Shown here one piece after another: positions 25,256 to 33,784 of a stretch of 64,000 nucleotides of DNA. The position numbers were made by a program, and so were the translations under genes. This stretch comes from Cupriavidus taiwanensis (GTDB taxonomy: Bacteria; Pseudomonadota; Gammaproteobacteria; Burkholderiales; Burkholderiaceae), in NCBI RefSeq assembly GCF_900250115.1, contig NZ_LT984803.1, positions 1,577,583 through 1,641,582 of the forward strand. The letters are read 5' to 3'. Every line of letters starts with the position of its first letter. Position 1 is the first letter of the stretch. Under the pieces are notes generated by a model. It did no database searches. It was not told the origin of the DNA and was given only the letters and a program-made list of their open reading frames with translations.

Positions 25256-26667
25256 CCGGACTGCTGCGCGATCAGGCGCCCCAGCGTGGCCACCGCGGCC
25301 TCGGCCTCGCCGTTCCACAGGTGGCCGTAGTTGAGCCGGATGCAGTTGCGGTAGCCTTGCCTGGCCGAGAAGATCGGGCCCGGCGCGATGCCGATGCCGG
25401 CGGCCAGCGCGGCATGGTGCAAGGCCAGTGCGTCGAAGCCGGCGGCAAACTCGACCCACAGGAAGTAACCGCCCTCGGGCCGCGACACCCGCACCTCTTC
25501 CGGGAAGTGCTGGCCGATCGCGTCTATCATGCGGCCCTGCTGCATCTCCAGCACGTGGCGCAGCTTGCGCAGGTGCTTGTCGTAGCCGCCATGCTGGAGG
25601 TATTCGGCCAGCGCTACCTGCGCGGGCACGCCGGCCGACAGCGTGGTCATCAGCTTGAGCCGCTGGATCGCCTCGCCAAAGCGGCCCGGCGCGACCCAGC
25701 CGATGCGGAACCCCGGCGCCAGGGTCTTGGAGAACGAGCTGCAATGCATCACCAGGCCGTGCGTATCGAAGGCCTTGGCCGGCAGCGGGCAGCGGTTGCC
25801 GAAGTAGAGCTCGCCATAGACGTCGTCCTCGATCAGCGGCACCTGGTGGCGCGCCAGCAAGGCCACCAGCGCCTTCTTCTTGTCCTCCGACATGCTGGCG
25901 CCGAGCGGATTCTGGAACTGCGTCATGAACCAGCATGCCCTGACCGGGTGACGCGACAGCGCCGTGTCGAGCGCGCCCAGGTCGATGCCTTCGGCGGGAT
26001 CGACCGGGATCTCGACGGCCTTGAGCCGCAGCCGCTCCAGCGCCTGCAGCGAGGCATAGAAGCCGGGCGATTCGATCGCGACCACGTCGCCCGGCTGCGT
26101 CACCGCCATCAGGCACAGGTTCAGCGCCTCGAGCGCGCCGTTGGTAACGACCAGGTCTTCGGCCGGCTGCGGCACGCCCGCACCCAGGTAGCGCAGCGCG
26201 ATCTGGCGGCGCAGCGCGGCATTGCCGGGCGGCAGGTCATTGACCGAGTACCACGGGTCGAGCGCGCGGCCGGCGCGCGCCAGCGACTTGCCCAGCCGCT
26301 CCCACGGGAACAGCTCGGGCGAAGGGAAGGCCGAGCCGAACTGCACCAGCTCGCGGTCGCGCGCGCCTTCGAGCACGGCGAACACCAGCTTGGAGATGTC
26401 CACCTGCGTCGACACCTGCCGCGACGGGCGCGCCTGCGGCTGCGGCAGCTCGCGCCGCGCCGGCCCCGCCACGTAGTAGCCGGAGCGCTCGCGCGCCCGC
26501 ACCAGCCCGCGCTCTTCCAGCCGGTAATAGGCCTGGAACGCGGTCGACGGGCTGACGCCGTACTGGGCCACGGTCTTGCGGATCGACGGCAGGCGCGTGC
26601 CGGGGGGCAGGCTGCCGTTGCGGATATCGGCGGCCAGGGTTTCGGCCAGGGCTTCGTACCGTTTCAT
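25252..26667 (-). CDS. MocR/PdxR-family regulator (GntR helix-turn-helix fused to aminotransferase domain)
   Basis: The 471-residue protein has an N-terminal GntR winged helix (TRLPSIRKTVAQYGVSPSTAFQAYYRLEERG, about residues 22-55) followed by a fold-type-I aminotransferase domain. The PLP-binding lysine is present in CSSFSKTLAPGFRIGW at about residue 310. MocR proteins sense PLP or amine adducts and control vitamin B6, GABA or taurine genes. It is divergent from DUF2970 and the cytochrome/flavoprotein pair and convergent with the transporter; its target is not clear. Confidence 0.92.
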   Translation of the reverse strand: MKRYEALAETLAADIRNGSLPPGTRLPSIRKTVAQYGVSPSTAFQAYYRLEERGLVRARERSGYYVAGPARRELPQPQARPSRQVSTQVDISKLVFAVLEGARDRELVQFGSAFPSPELFPWERLGKSLARAGRALDPWYSVNDLPPGNAALRRQIALRYLGAGVPQPAEDLVVTNGALEALNLCLMAVTQPGDVVAIESPGFYASLQALERLRLKAVEIPVDPAEGIDLGALDTALSRHPVRACWFMTQFQNPLGASMSEDKKKALVALLARHQVPLIEDDVYGELYFGNRCPLPAKAFDTHGLVMHCSSFSKTLAPGFRIGWVAPGRFGEAIQRLKLMTTLSAGVPAQVALAEYLQHGGYDKHLRKLRHVLEMQQGRMIDAIGQHFPEEVRVSRPEGGYFLWVEFAAGFDALALHHAALAAGIGIAPGPIFSARQGYRNCIRLNYGHLWNGEAEAAVATLGRLIAQQSG

Positions 26668-26823
26668 GGTGGGGGCAGGGCGGCGGCGGTCAGGGGATTA
26701 TCACCCGGGCGCAACCAACTGATACGTAATTTTTCCAGTTATCTGATGCTGGTATGGCAGGCGGCGCCGGACCATAATCGGCCTCTCGACCCGATACCCG
26801 TTGCCGTTGCGCCAGGAGATGCC

Positions 26824-27009
26824 ATGACCCCGTTGAGGCTGTTGCGGACCGTGCTGTGGGGCTTCTTTGGCCTGCGCCAGGGCAGCGAGCACCAGCGCGA
26901 CCTGGACCACCTGCGCCCGGTGCCGCTGATCGCGACCGGCGTGGCCGTCGCCGCCGCACTGGTGGCCTGCCTGGTGCTGGCGGCCAACTGGGCCGTGTCG
27001 GCGGCATGA
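26824..27009 (+). CDS. DUF2970 small membrane protein
   Basis: This 61-residue protein starts MTPLRLLRTVLWGFFGLRQG and has one C-terminal membrane helix (PLIATGVAVAAALVACLVLA). The pattern matches DUF2970, a small betaproteobacterial inner-membrane family of unknown function, often near respiratory genes. CAGGAG at about 26815-26820 provides a ribosome site. It lies 13 bp before the cytochrome c gene and is likely part of that operon. Confidence 0.85.
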   Translation: MTPLRLLRTVLWGFFGLRQGSEHQRDLDHLRPVPLIATGVAVAAALVACLVLAANWAVSAA

Positions 27010-27022
27010 CCTGACTGCACCC

Positions 27023-28351
27023 ATGCGCTTTCCTTTTCACGGGCCCGGCCTCGCTGTGTCCCGCGCGTTGCGCCGGCTGGCCGGCATGGCGCTGGCGCTA
27101 CTGCTGACCGCGGGCCTGGCGCAGGCCGCCGCCGGCGACGCGCAGCAGTTCGAGCGCGGCCGCTACCTGGCCCGCATCGCCAACTGCGCCGCCTGCCATA
27201 CCAGCGCCGGCGGCAAGCCCTTTGCCGGCGGGCTGCCGATCCGCACCGCGGTCGGCACGCTCTATTCGACCAATATCACGCCTGATGCCGGCAGCGGCAT
27301 CGGCGCCTACACCCTGGCCGAGTTCGACCGTGCCGTGCGCCACGGCGTGGCGCGCGACGGCAAGCGCCTGTATCCGGCCATGCCGTACCCGTCGTATGCG
27401 CGCATGCAAGGCGACGACGTGGCGGCACTGTACGCCTACCTGCGCGCCGAGGTGGCGCCGGTGGCGCAGCGCAACCCCGCGCCGCAGATGCGCTGGCCGT
27501 TCGGCATGCGCAGCCTGCTGGCGGTGTGGAATGTGCTGTTCCTCGATGACGACCCGGTCCGCACCGACCCGGCGCGCGATGCCGCCTGGAACCGCGGTGC
27601 CTACCTGGTGCAGGCGGTGGCGCACTGCGGCGCCTGCCATACCCCGCGCGGCACGCTGTTCGCCGAGAAGGGCCTGGACCAGCGCAGCCGCCATTTCCTG
27701 TCCGGGGCCAGCGTGGAGGGATGGTCCGCCACCAACCTGACCGGCGACCAGGTCACCGGGCTGGGTGCCTGGTCGCGCGCGGACATCGCCGAGTTCCTGC
27801 GCACCGGGCGCAATGCGCACGCCACCTCGTTCGGCCCGATGTCGACGGTGGTGTCCACCGCCACCCAGTACATGAGCCCGGCCGACCTCGACGCGGTCGC
27901 GGCCTACCTCAAGTCGCTGCCCGGCGCGCGCGGCGAAGACAAGCCGTTCCGGCACGATCCCGCCACCGCGCAGCAGCTGCGCCAGGGCCGCTTCGACCTG
28001 CCGGGCGCGCGCCAGTACGCGGTGTTCTGCATGCCTTGCCATGGTGCCGATGGCAAGGGCTTCGCCCGCGTCTTCCCGCCGCTGGCCGGCAACCCCACGG
28101 TGGCCGATCCGGATCCGGCCTCGCTGGTCAACCTGCTGCTCGACGGCGCCGTGACCGCTCGGGTCGCCACCGCGCCCTCGGACTACCACATGCCCGGCTA
28201 TGGCTGGACCCTGGACGACCAGGAGCTGGCCAACGTGCTGAGCTTTATCCGCGGCAGCTGGGGCAACCGCGCCGCGCCGGTGACGGAGGCCGACGTGGCC
28301 GCGCGGCGCCGGGCGCTGGCCGCGCAGCGCCAGGCCGACGCCCAACCATGA
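27023..28351 (+). CDS. Tri-haem cytochrome c (dehydrogenase electron-acceptor subunit)
   Basis: The 442-residue exported protein has a signal peptide (about residues 1-36) and three CxxCH haem sites: CAACH at residues 55-59, CGACH at 202-206 and CMPCH at 336-340. This three-domain layout matches the cytochrome subunits of membrane-bound alcohol, gluconate and sorbitol dehydrogenases, which pass electrons to the quinone pool or an oxidase. The flavoprotein encoded 7 bp downstream is its probable electron donor. Haem-distal methionines are likely but were not individually assigned. Confidence 0.92.
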   Translation: MRFPFHGPGLAVSRALRRLAGMALALLLTAGLAQAAAGDAQQFERGRYLARIANCAACHTSAGGKPFAGGLPIRTAVGTLYSTNITPDAGSGIGAYTLAEFDRAVRHGVARDGKRLYPAMPYPSYARMQGDDVAALYAYLRAEVAPVAQRNPAPQMRWPFGMRSLLAVWNVLFLDDDPVRTDPARDAAWNRGAYLVQAVAHCGACHTPRGTLFAEKGLDQRSRHFLSGASVEGWSATNLTGDQVTGLGAWSRADIAEFLRTGRNAHATSFGPMSTVVSTATQYMSPADLDAVAAYLKSLPGARGEDKPFRHDPATAQQLRQGRFDLPGARQYAVFCMPCHGADGKGFARVFPPLAGNPTVADPDPASLVNLLLDGAVTARVATAPSDYHMPGYGWTLDDQELANVLSFIRGSWGNRAAPVTEADVAARRRALAAQRQADAQP

Positions 28352-28358
28352 GCCGCCG

Positions 28359-30209
28359 ATGACGATCACCCGAAGAGACTTCCTCAATGGCACCGCGCTG
28401 GCGATTGCCGCGGGACTGGCGCCGGCGCAGGTGCTGCACGCGCAGCCGCGCGCGGGCGCGCCGTCCGCTGCGTACCCGCCGGCGCTGACCGGGCTGCGCG
28501 GCAACCATCCGGGCACCTACACGCTGGCCCACAGCCTGGCGCGCGAAGGCGCGAAGTACCCCGCGGTGCTGGCGCGCGAAGCGTTCGACCTGGTGGTGGT
28601 AGGCGGCGGCCTCAGCGGCCTGGCGGCGGCGTGGTTCTACCGCCGCCGCTTCGGCGCCAACCGCCGCATCATGATCCTCGACAACCACGACGATTTCGGC
28701 GGCCACGCCAAGCGCAACGAGTTCACGGTGCGCGGCAAGCGGCTGGTGACCTATGGCGGCAGCGCCGAGATGCCGGCAAGCGCCGCCGGCGACGCCGCGG
28801 TGCGCGAGCTGCTGGCCGGGCTCGGGCTCGATGCCGCGCAGCCGCCCGCGGCCGTGGCCGCGGACCCGTATGCCGCACTCGGCATGGGCCGCGCGGTGTT
28901 CTTCGATGCCGAGCACTTCGGGCGCGACCAGTGGGTGGCGGGCGACCCCTTCGGCGAAGCGATCGATGCCCGCAGCAGCCAGCGCGTGGGCGGTCCGGGC
29001 GCGGCGGCGCTGTCGCGCTTCCTGGAGCGCGCGCCATTGCCCGCGGCGGACCGCGCCGCGCTGGCGCGGCTGGCCGCCGGCACCACCGATTATCTGCCGG
29101 CGCTGTCGGGCGCCGAACGCAGCGCGGCGCTGCGTACCATGCGCTACGCCGCCTTCCTGCGCGACCACGCCGGCATCGGCCTGGCCGGGCAGCGCTTCCT
29201 GCGCAGCCGCAGCGTCGATGCCTACGCGCTCGATGCCGACGGCATCTCGGTGGCCGACGCCATCGCCATCGGCCTGCCTGCAGGCGCCAACATGCCGGCG
29301 CCGGCGGACCATGCGCGATTGGGCAAGTCGCCCGCTTCGCGGCTGTGGTTTGCCGATGGCAATGCCTCGCTGGCGCGGCTGCTGGTGCAGAGCCTGATCC
29401 CGGGAGTGGCGCGCGTGGCCGCGCCGGCGCAGGTGGCATCGGCAGCGTTCGACTACAGCCGGCTGGATCGCGAAGGGCAGCCGGTGCGCCTGCGCCTGAA
29501 CAGCACCGCGATCGCGGTCGAGCCCGACGGCCCGATCACGCGCGTCACCTATGGCTTCAGCGGCGACCTGCATCGGGTCGAGGCGCGCCACGTGGTGCTG
29601 GCCGGCTACAACATGATGATCCCCTACCTGCTGCCGTCGCTGCCGGCGCAGCAGAAGGCCATGCTGCACAACGAGGCCAAGGCGCCGCTGGTCTATACCA
29701 AGGTGGCGCTGGACCACTGGCAGGCGTTTGCCGCGCTGCGCACGCGCCGCATCCATGCGCCCGCCATGCCCTACACCGATCTCTGGCTGGAGCCGCCCGC
29801 GGGCCGGGAACCCTCCGACCCGGCGGTGCTGCACATGCTCTACGTGCCGACCGTGCCCGACAGCGGCATGCCCGCGCGCGACCGCTTCCGCGCCGGCCGC
29901 GCCTTGCTGCTGGGCACGCCGTTCGATGCGATGGAGCGCGACATCCGCACGCAGCTCGACCGCATGCTGGGACACCAGGGCTTTGCCTCGAAGGATGTGA
30001 TCCGCGCCATCACCGTCAACCGCTGGGCGCACGGCTACAGCTACATGCCCGACAGCCTGGCCGGCGAGAACGTCGCGCCCGAGGCAGCGTGGCCCGGGCT
30101 GGCCGGCGTCGGCAACATCAGCATAGCCAACAGCGACAACGCCGGCAGCCCTTCGCTGACGGCCGCGGTGGCGCAGGGCAAGCGCGCGATCGAGCGGCTG
30201 CCCGGCTAG
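28359..30209 (+). CDS. Tat-exported FAD-dependent oxidoreductase, spermidine-dehydrogenase type
   Basis: The 616-residue protein has a twin-arginine signal (TITRRDFLNGTALAIAAGLA) and an FAD-binding VVVGGGLSGLAAAWFYRR motif at about residues 79-96. Its size, Tat signal, YPPALTGLRGNHPGTY segment and C-terminal NRWAHGYSYMPDSL region resemble periplasmic spermidine dehydrogenase (SpdH), which oxidatively cleaves spermidine. Coupling to the tri-haem cytochrome c encoded just upstream would take the electrons to the respiratory chain. Other amine or alcohol substrates cannot be excluded. Confidence 0.8.
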   Translation: MTITRRDFLNGTALAIAAGLAPAQVLHAQPRAGAPSAAYPPALTGLRGNHPGTYTLAHSLAREGAKYPAVLAREAFDLVVVGGGLSGLAAAWFYRRRFGANRRIMILDNHDDFGGHAKRNEFTVRGKRLVTYGGSAEMPASAAGDAAVRELLAGLGLDAAQPPAAVAADPYAALGMGRAVFFDAEHFGRDQWVAGDPFGEAIDARSSQRVGGPGAAALSRFLERAPLPAADRAALARLAAGTTDYLPALSGAERSAALRTMRYAAFLRDHAGIGLAGQRFLRSRSVDAYALDADGISVADAIAIGLPAGANMPAPADHARLGKSPASRLWFADGNASLARLLVQSLIPGVARVAAPAQVASAAFDYSRLDREGQPVRLRLNSTAIAVEPDGPITRVTYGFSGDLHRVEARHVVLAGYNMMIPYLLPSLPAQQKAMLHNEAKAPLVYTKVALDHWQAFAALRTRRIHAPAMPYTDLWLEPPAGREPSDPAVLHMLYVPTVPDSGMPARDRFRAGRALLLGTPFDAMERDIRTQLDRMLGHQGFASKDVIRAITVNRWAHGYSYMPDSLAGENVAPEAAWPGLAGVGNISIANSDNAGSPSLTAAVAQGKRAIERLPG

Positions 30210-30215
30210 CCCGGC

Positions 30216-31229
30216 TCAGCCGTGGCGCGGCGGCGTCAGCGCCTCGATCTCCGCGTCCTTGGCCTCCCACTGGCGTGCCAGCCAGTGGTGGAATTCGGTG
30301 CGGAAGGCCTTGTCGCTGCCGTAGTCGGCGTCGCAGAAGGACGGCGGCACCGGCAGCTGGCGCATGCGCACCAGCACCGGGCCCGCGCGCCCGCAGGCCA
30401 GGTCCCAGAAGCCCGGCGCGCCTTCCGGATAGACGATGGTGACATCGATCAGCGAGCGGAACTTGTTGCCCATCGCGTTCAGCGCCACCGCCAGGCCACC
30501 GGCCTTGGGCTTGAGCAGGTGGCGGTAGGGCGAATCCTGCGCGGCGTGCTTGGCCGCGGTAAAGCGCGTGCCTTCGGCAAACACCATCACGCTGGTCGGC
30601 ACCAGCGAAAACTTCGCGCAGGCGCGCCGGGCGGTCTCCTGGTCCTGGCGCCGCAAGGCCGGGTTGCGGCGCAGCTCGGCCTTGCCGTGGCGCTTCATGA
30701 ACGGGAAATCCAGCGCCCACCAGGCCAGGCCGATCACCGGCACATAGATCAGCTGCTGCTTGAGGAAGAACTTCAGCAGCGGGATGCGGCGGTTCAGCGC
30801 CCGTTGCAGCACGAAGATGTCGGCCCACGACTGGTGGTTGCAGTTGACCAGGTACCAGTCGGCATAGCGCAGGCCCTGGTTGCCGCGAATGTCCCAGGGC
30901 TCGCGCTGGATCCACGCGAACCAGCCGGTGTTGCCGGAGATCCAGGCGGTGGCGATGCCATTGAGCAGCGGGTCGATGCGGCGCCCGGCCGCGGCGAACG
31001 GCAGCGCCAGCTTCAGCAGCGCCAGCGGAAACAGCAGCGCGCACCAGAACAGCGTGCTGGCGATCAGCAGGGTCCAGCTCAGGATGCCGGTGACAAAGGC
31101 GAAGCGGCCGCGCGGCACCGGCGCCCGGCGCCGTGGCGGCACGGCAGGAGCGGCGGAGAGGGGCTGGCTGGCGTCGGCGGAATCGGGGGCGGCGGAGGAA
31201 GCGGGGGAAGAAGAGGGCAACGTCGTCAT
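30216..31229 (-). CDS. Lysophospholipid acyltransferase (PlsC/YihG-like)
   Basis: The 337-residue protein has a Pro/Ala-rich cytoplasmic start, one or two N-terminal membrane segments (about residues 45-78) and a PlsC domain. The catalytic H-x4-D motif is in NHQSWADIF and the acceptor-phosphate motif in FAEGTRF. It resembles YihG-type acyltransferases, which acylate lysophospholipids and adjust fatty-acid composition. It converges on the flavoprotein gene and is followed by no partner. Confidence 0.88.
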   Translation of the reverse strand: MTTLPSSSPASSAAPDSADASQPLSAAPAVPPRRRAPVPRGRFAFVTGILSWTLLIASTLFWCALLFPLALLKLALPFAAAGRRIDPLLNGIATAWISGNTGWFAWIQREPWDIRGNQGLRYADWYLVNCNHQSWADIFVLQRALNRRIPLLKFFLKQQLIYVPVIGLAWWALDFPFMKRHGKAELRRNPALRRQDQETARRACAKFSLVPTSVMVFAEGTRFTAAKHAAQDSPYRHLLKPKAGGLAVALNAMGNKFRSLIDVTIVYPEGAPGFWDLACGRAGPVLVRMRQLPVPPSFCDADYGSDKAFRTEFHHWLARQWEAKDAEIEALTPPRHG

Positions 31230-31323
31230 GGGCGCCAGTTTGCGGGCAGTAAAGGAATTGGAGCTTGCGCTTGATCAACGCGGACGCTGGCTCGTGGGTA
31301 TCTCAAGTTGACGCGTGATGCCT

Positions 31324-32292
31324 TCAGAACACCAGCGTCGCCGTGCCCATGAAGGTGTTGGTGCTCTTCAGCCGGTTCTTGCTCGCCACCGACGGCACCC
31401 AGCGCAGGCCCAGCGACAGCAGGCTTTTGGCGCCGACCTTGGTGTCGTAGGTGACGATCGGGCCCACCGCCCAGTCGTGGCCGCGGAAGCCGTTCAGGCG
31501 GTCCGCCAGCGGGCCGCTGTCGTCGCCCAGCTGCTGCGTGGTGCCGGCGATCAGGCCCACGCCGGCGCCGTTGGCAAAGCGCTTGAGCAGCATGGTGTCG
31601 AGCGTGAACAGCGGCGCGTTCTGGTAATCGGTGGCTTGGTTGCGGGTGTAGAACTGGATGCCGGCGACGGCATCGAACTCGAGCCCGTGTTCTGGGAACA
31701 GTCTGGTGTAGGCCACCTGCGGAATGAAGGTCCAGTTGTTGAGGCTGGGATTGGCCAGGGCGTTGGGGTCGTACTTGCCGGTCGGCGCCCACACGTTCAG
31801 GCTCAGCGCCACGTGTTCCGTCTTGGAAAAATGGTAGCCGGCGATGATCGGCGCGAAGGTGATGTCGAACAGGTTCGAGGCGGTGTCCTGGGTGCTGCTG
31901 CCGCTGCCGCCCACGGCAAGATTGGCCGTGACCTTGGTCCATACATAGGGCAGCGTGAAACTGGAGGCAAAGTTCCAGGCGCCGGTGTCGGTGTCCCACA
32001 CTGTCATCACGGTGGCCAGGGTGAACGCGAGCTTGCCGTCGATACCCGCCGAGGCCTTGCCCGCGACCGGCACGGTGCGGCTGCCGCCGATTGAGCCGTC
32101 GAGGTAGATTTCGCCGACGTTGACGATCAGCGCAGGCTCCGGCGACACGACCCCGGCATTGGGCAGAACGCTGGTGCCGGTGACGGGACGCCCGAGGGCG
32201 CCTTCGGTGGCGTGGGCGCCGGCGCAGGCCAGCACCAGCGGTGCAGTCAAGGCAAGCCGTTGTGCGAGGGTCTTTGGCATGGGCATCGACAT
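31324..32292 (-). CDS. Outer-membrane beta-barrel protein, phenol-degradation MetA-pathway transporter family
   Basis: The product (about 322 residues) has a signal peptide ending near AHA-TEG and alternating aromatic beta-strands, with a terminal phenylalanine (GTATLVF) typical of outer-membrane barrels. PALIVNVGEIYLDGS near the start and YTRLFPEHGLEFDAVAGIQFYTRN support the MetA-pathway (PF13557-like) family, assumed to pass aromatic substrates through the outer membrane. Three in-frame ATGs (32292, 32286, 32280) open the gene and none has a clear ribosome site. It is divergent from the next barrel gene. Confidence 0.78.
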   Translation of the reverse strand: MSMPMPKTLAQRLALTAPLVLACAGAHATEGALGRPVTGTSVLPNAGVVSPEPALIVNVGEIYLDGSIGGSRTVPVAGKASAGIDGKLAFTLATVMTVWDTDTGAWNFASSFTLPYVWTKVTANLAVGGSGSSTQDTASNLFDITFAPIIAGYHFSKTEHVALSLNVWAPTGKYDPNALANPSLNNWTFIPQVAYTRLFPEHGLEFDAVAGIQFYTRNQATDYQNAPLFTLDTMLLKRFANGAGVGLIAGTTQQLGDDSGPLADRLNGFRGHDWAVGPIVTYDTKVGAKSLLSLGLRWVPSVASKNRLKSTNTFMGTATLVF

Positions 32293-32479
32293 GAAGGACA
32301 GACCGGGCCGGGCCCGCTGCGATGAGACGTTCGGTGAAGCGAGGCGCTGCCGCCGGTTTTCGACATTGCATACTAGCAGCAAACCCCCGCGTCACTGCTG
32401 GCGCCGCAACACGAAGAAACTTTCATCACGGCATCGCAAATATTGACTTCCCAAGGCCAAAGCCGCTCGGCGATGATGC

Positions 32480-33649
32480 ATGCCGATGAACCGTTCCGCC
32501 ATGACAAGAGGCATTGCCGCGCTGGCGAGCGCACTGGCTGTGTGCTGGTGCGGTGGCGCATGGGCGCAGGCCGAGGGCGCTGCCGAAACGAAGTCGCTGT
32601 CGTTCTTCGACCCGGAAGACGGCGAGTTCGACATGAGCGACTTCCTGCTCAACCACCGCGGCGCACTGCCCGTGCCCACCATCATCACCGAGCCCGCGGT
32701 CGGCTACGGCGTGGGCCTCGGGCTGCTGTTCTTCTCGCAATCGATGGCCGATGCCGCCGCCAGCGCCAGGGCCAGCGGCAAGGGCCCGGCGCCGCCCAAC
32801 ATCACCGGTGTCGGCGGCGCCTATACCGAGAATGGCACCTGGGCCGCCGGCGTCGCGCATTTCCACACCTGGGACGGCGACCGCTACCGCTATCTCGGCG
32901 CGCTGGCCAAGGTCGATGCCAACCTCGACTACTACGGCTTGCGCGACCAGCCGCGTGCCTATGGGCTGCGCGGGGTGTTGCTGGTGCAGCAACTGCTGGT
33001 GCGCGTCGCCGACACCCGCTGGTACGTGGGCCCGCGCTATGTGTATTTCGATTCGACCGCGGCCTTCAAGTTTGGCGATGCCGGCGAGCTGGGCGGCTTC
33101 GACCGGAGCCAGCGCATCGGCAAGGCCGGCCTGGTGATCGACTACGACTCGCGCGACAACATCTTCTATCCCAGCCGCGGCAGCTACGCCGAACTCGAGG
33201 CGCAGTTTGCCCGCGGCGGCTTCGGCAGTACCCAGTCGTTCGACATGTATAACGCGCGCGGCTTTACCTGGCTGCCGCTGACGCGCACCGTGATCCTCGG
33301 CCTGCGTGCCGATACGCGTTTTTCCAGTGGCGACGTGCCGTTCTATGCGCAGCCGTACGTCGACCTGCGCGGCGTGCAGAAGGGGCGCTACCAGGACCGC
33401 AATGCGCTCGCGGCGGAAATGGAACTGCGCTGGGACGTGACCCCGCGCTGGTCGCTGCTGGGCTTCACCGGCGTCGGCAAGGCCTATGGGCGCTGGCACG
33501 ATTTTTCCGATGCGTCGACCATCTACAGCGTCGGCGCGGGCTTTCGCTACATGATCGCGCGCAAGCTGGGCGTGTCGATCGGCCTGGATGTGGCGCACAG
33601 CAAGGGCCAGAACGCCTTTTATATCCAGGTCGGCAGCGCGTGGCGCTGA
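32480..33649 (+). CDS. BamA/Omp85-like surface antigen (outer-membrane beta-barrel)
   Basis: The 389-residue protein has a signal peptide (cleavage near GAWA-QAE) and a C-terminal 16-strand-type Omp85 barrel domain. SRDNIFYPSRGSYAELEAQF and YSVGAGFRYMIARKLGVSIGLDVAHS match the bacterial surface antigen family, and it ends in an aromatic-basic residue pair. POTRA domains are absent, so it is not BamA itself and more likely a small lipid or protein transport barrel. ATG 32486 is an alternative start. Confidence 0.82.
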   Translation: MPMNRSAMTRGIAALASALAVCWCGGAWAQAEGAAETKSLSFFDPEDGEFDMSDFLLNHRGALPVPTIITEPAVGYGVGLGLLFFSQSMADAAASARASGKGPAPPNITGVGGAYTENGTWAAGVAHFHTWDGDRYRYLGALAKVDANLDYYGLRDQPRAYGLRGVLLVQQLLVRVADTRWYVGPRYVYFDSTAAFKFGDAGELGGFDRSQRIGKAGLVIDYDSRDNIFYPSRGSYAELEAQFARGGFGSTQSFDMYNARGFTWLPLTRTVILGLRADTRFSSGDVPFYAQPYVDLRGVQKGRYQDRNALAAEMELRWDVTPRWSLLGFTGVGKAYGRWHDFSDASTIYSVGAGFRYMIARKLGVSIGLDVAHSKGQNAFYIQVGSAWR

Positions 33650-33784
33650 GGCGACAGCGGAATGAGAAAAAAACTTAATTCACTGCTGCCGGAAATCATA
33701 AAAAGCTCACTTCTGATCGCCGAACCCATCTGAGATCATTGTTTTCGTCGAATCGGGTGATGTTTTGTACACAGAGGCAATGGC
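33650..33784. promoter_or_regulatory. AT-rich upstream region of the sulfatase-maturation gene cluster
   Basis: This 135-bp stretch is much more AT-rich than its surroundings and contains A- and T-runs. TTAATT ... TAAAAA with an 18-bp spacer is one possible promoter (about 33676-33705), and TTGTTT at about 33738 may be part of another. The downstream ATG at 33785 has AGAGG seven bases before it. Function as the cluster promoter is inference. Confidence 0.45.

Noticed and set aside
23669..27009. One long plus-strand frame joining the transporter region to DUF2970
   Set aside because: Its first part is an out-of-frame shadow of the transporter and the antisense of mocR; only the last 61 codons are a real gene.
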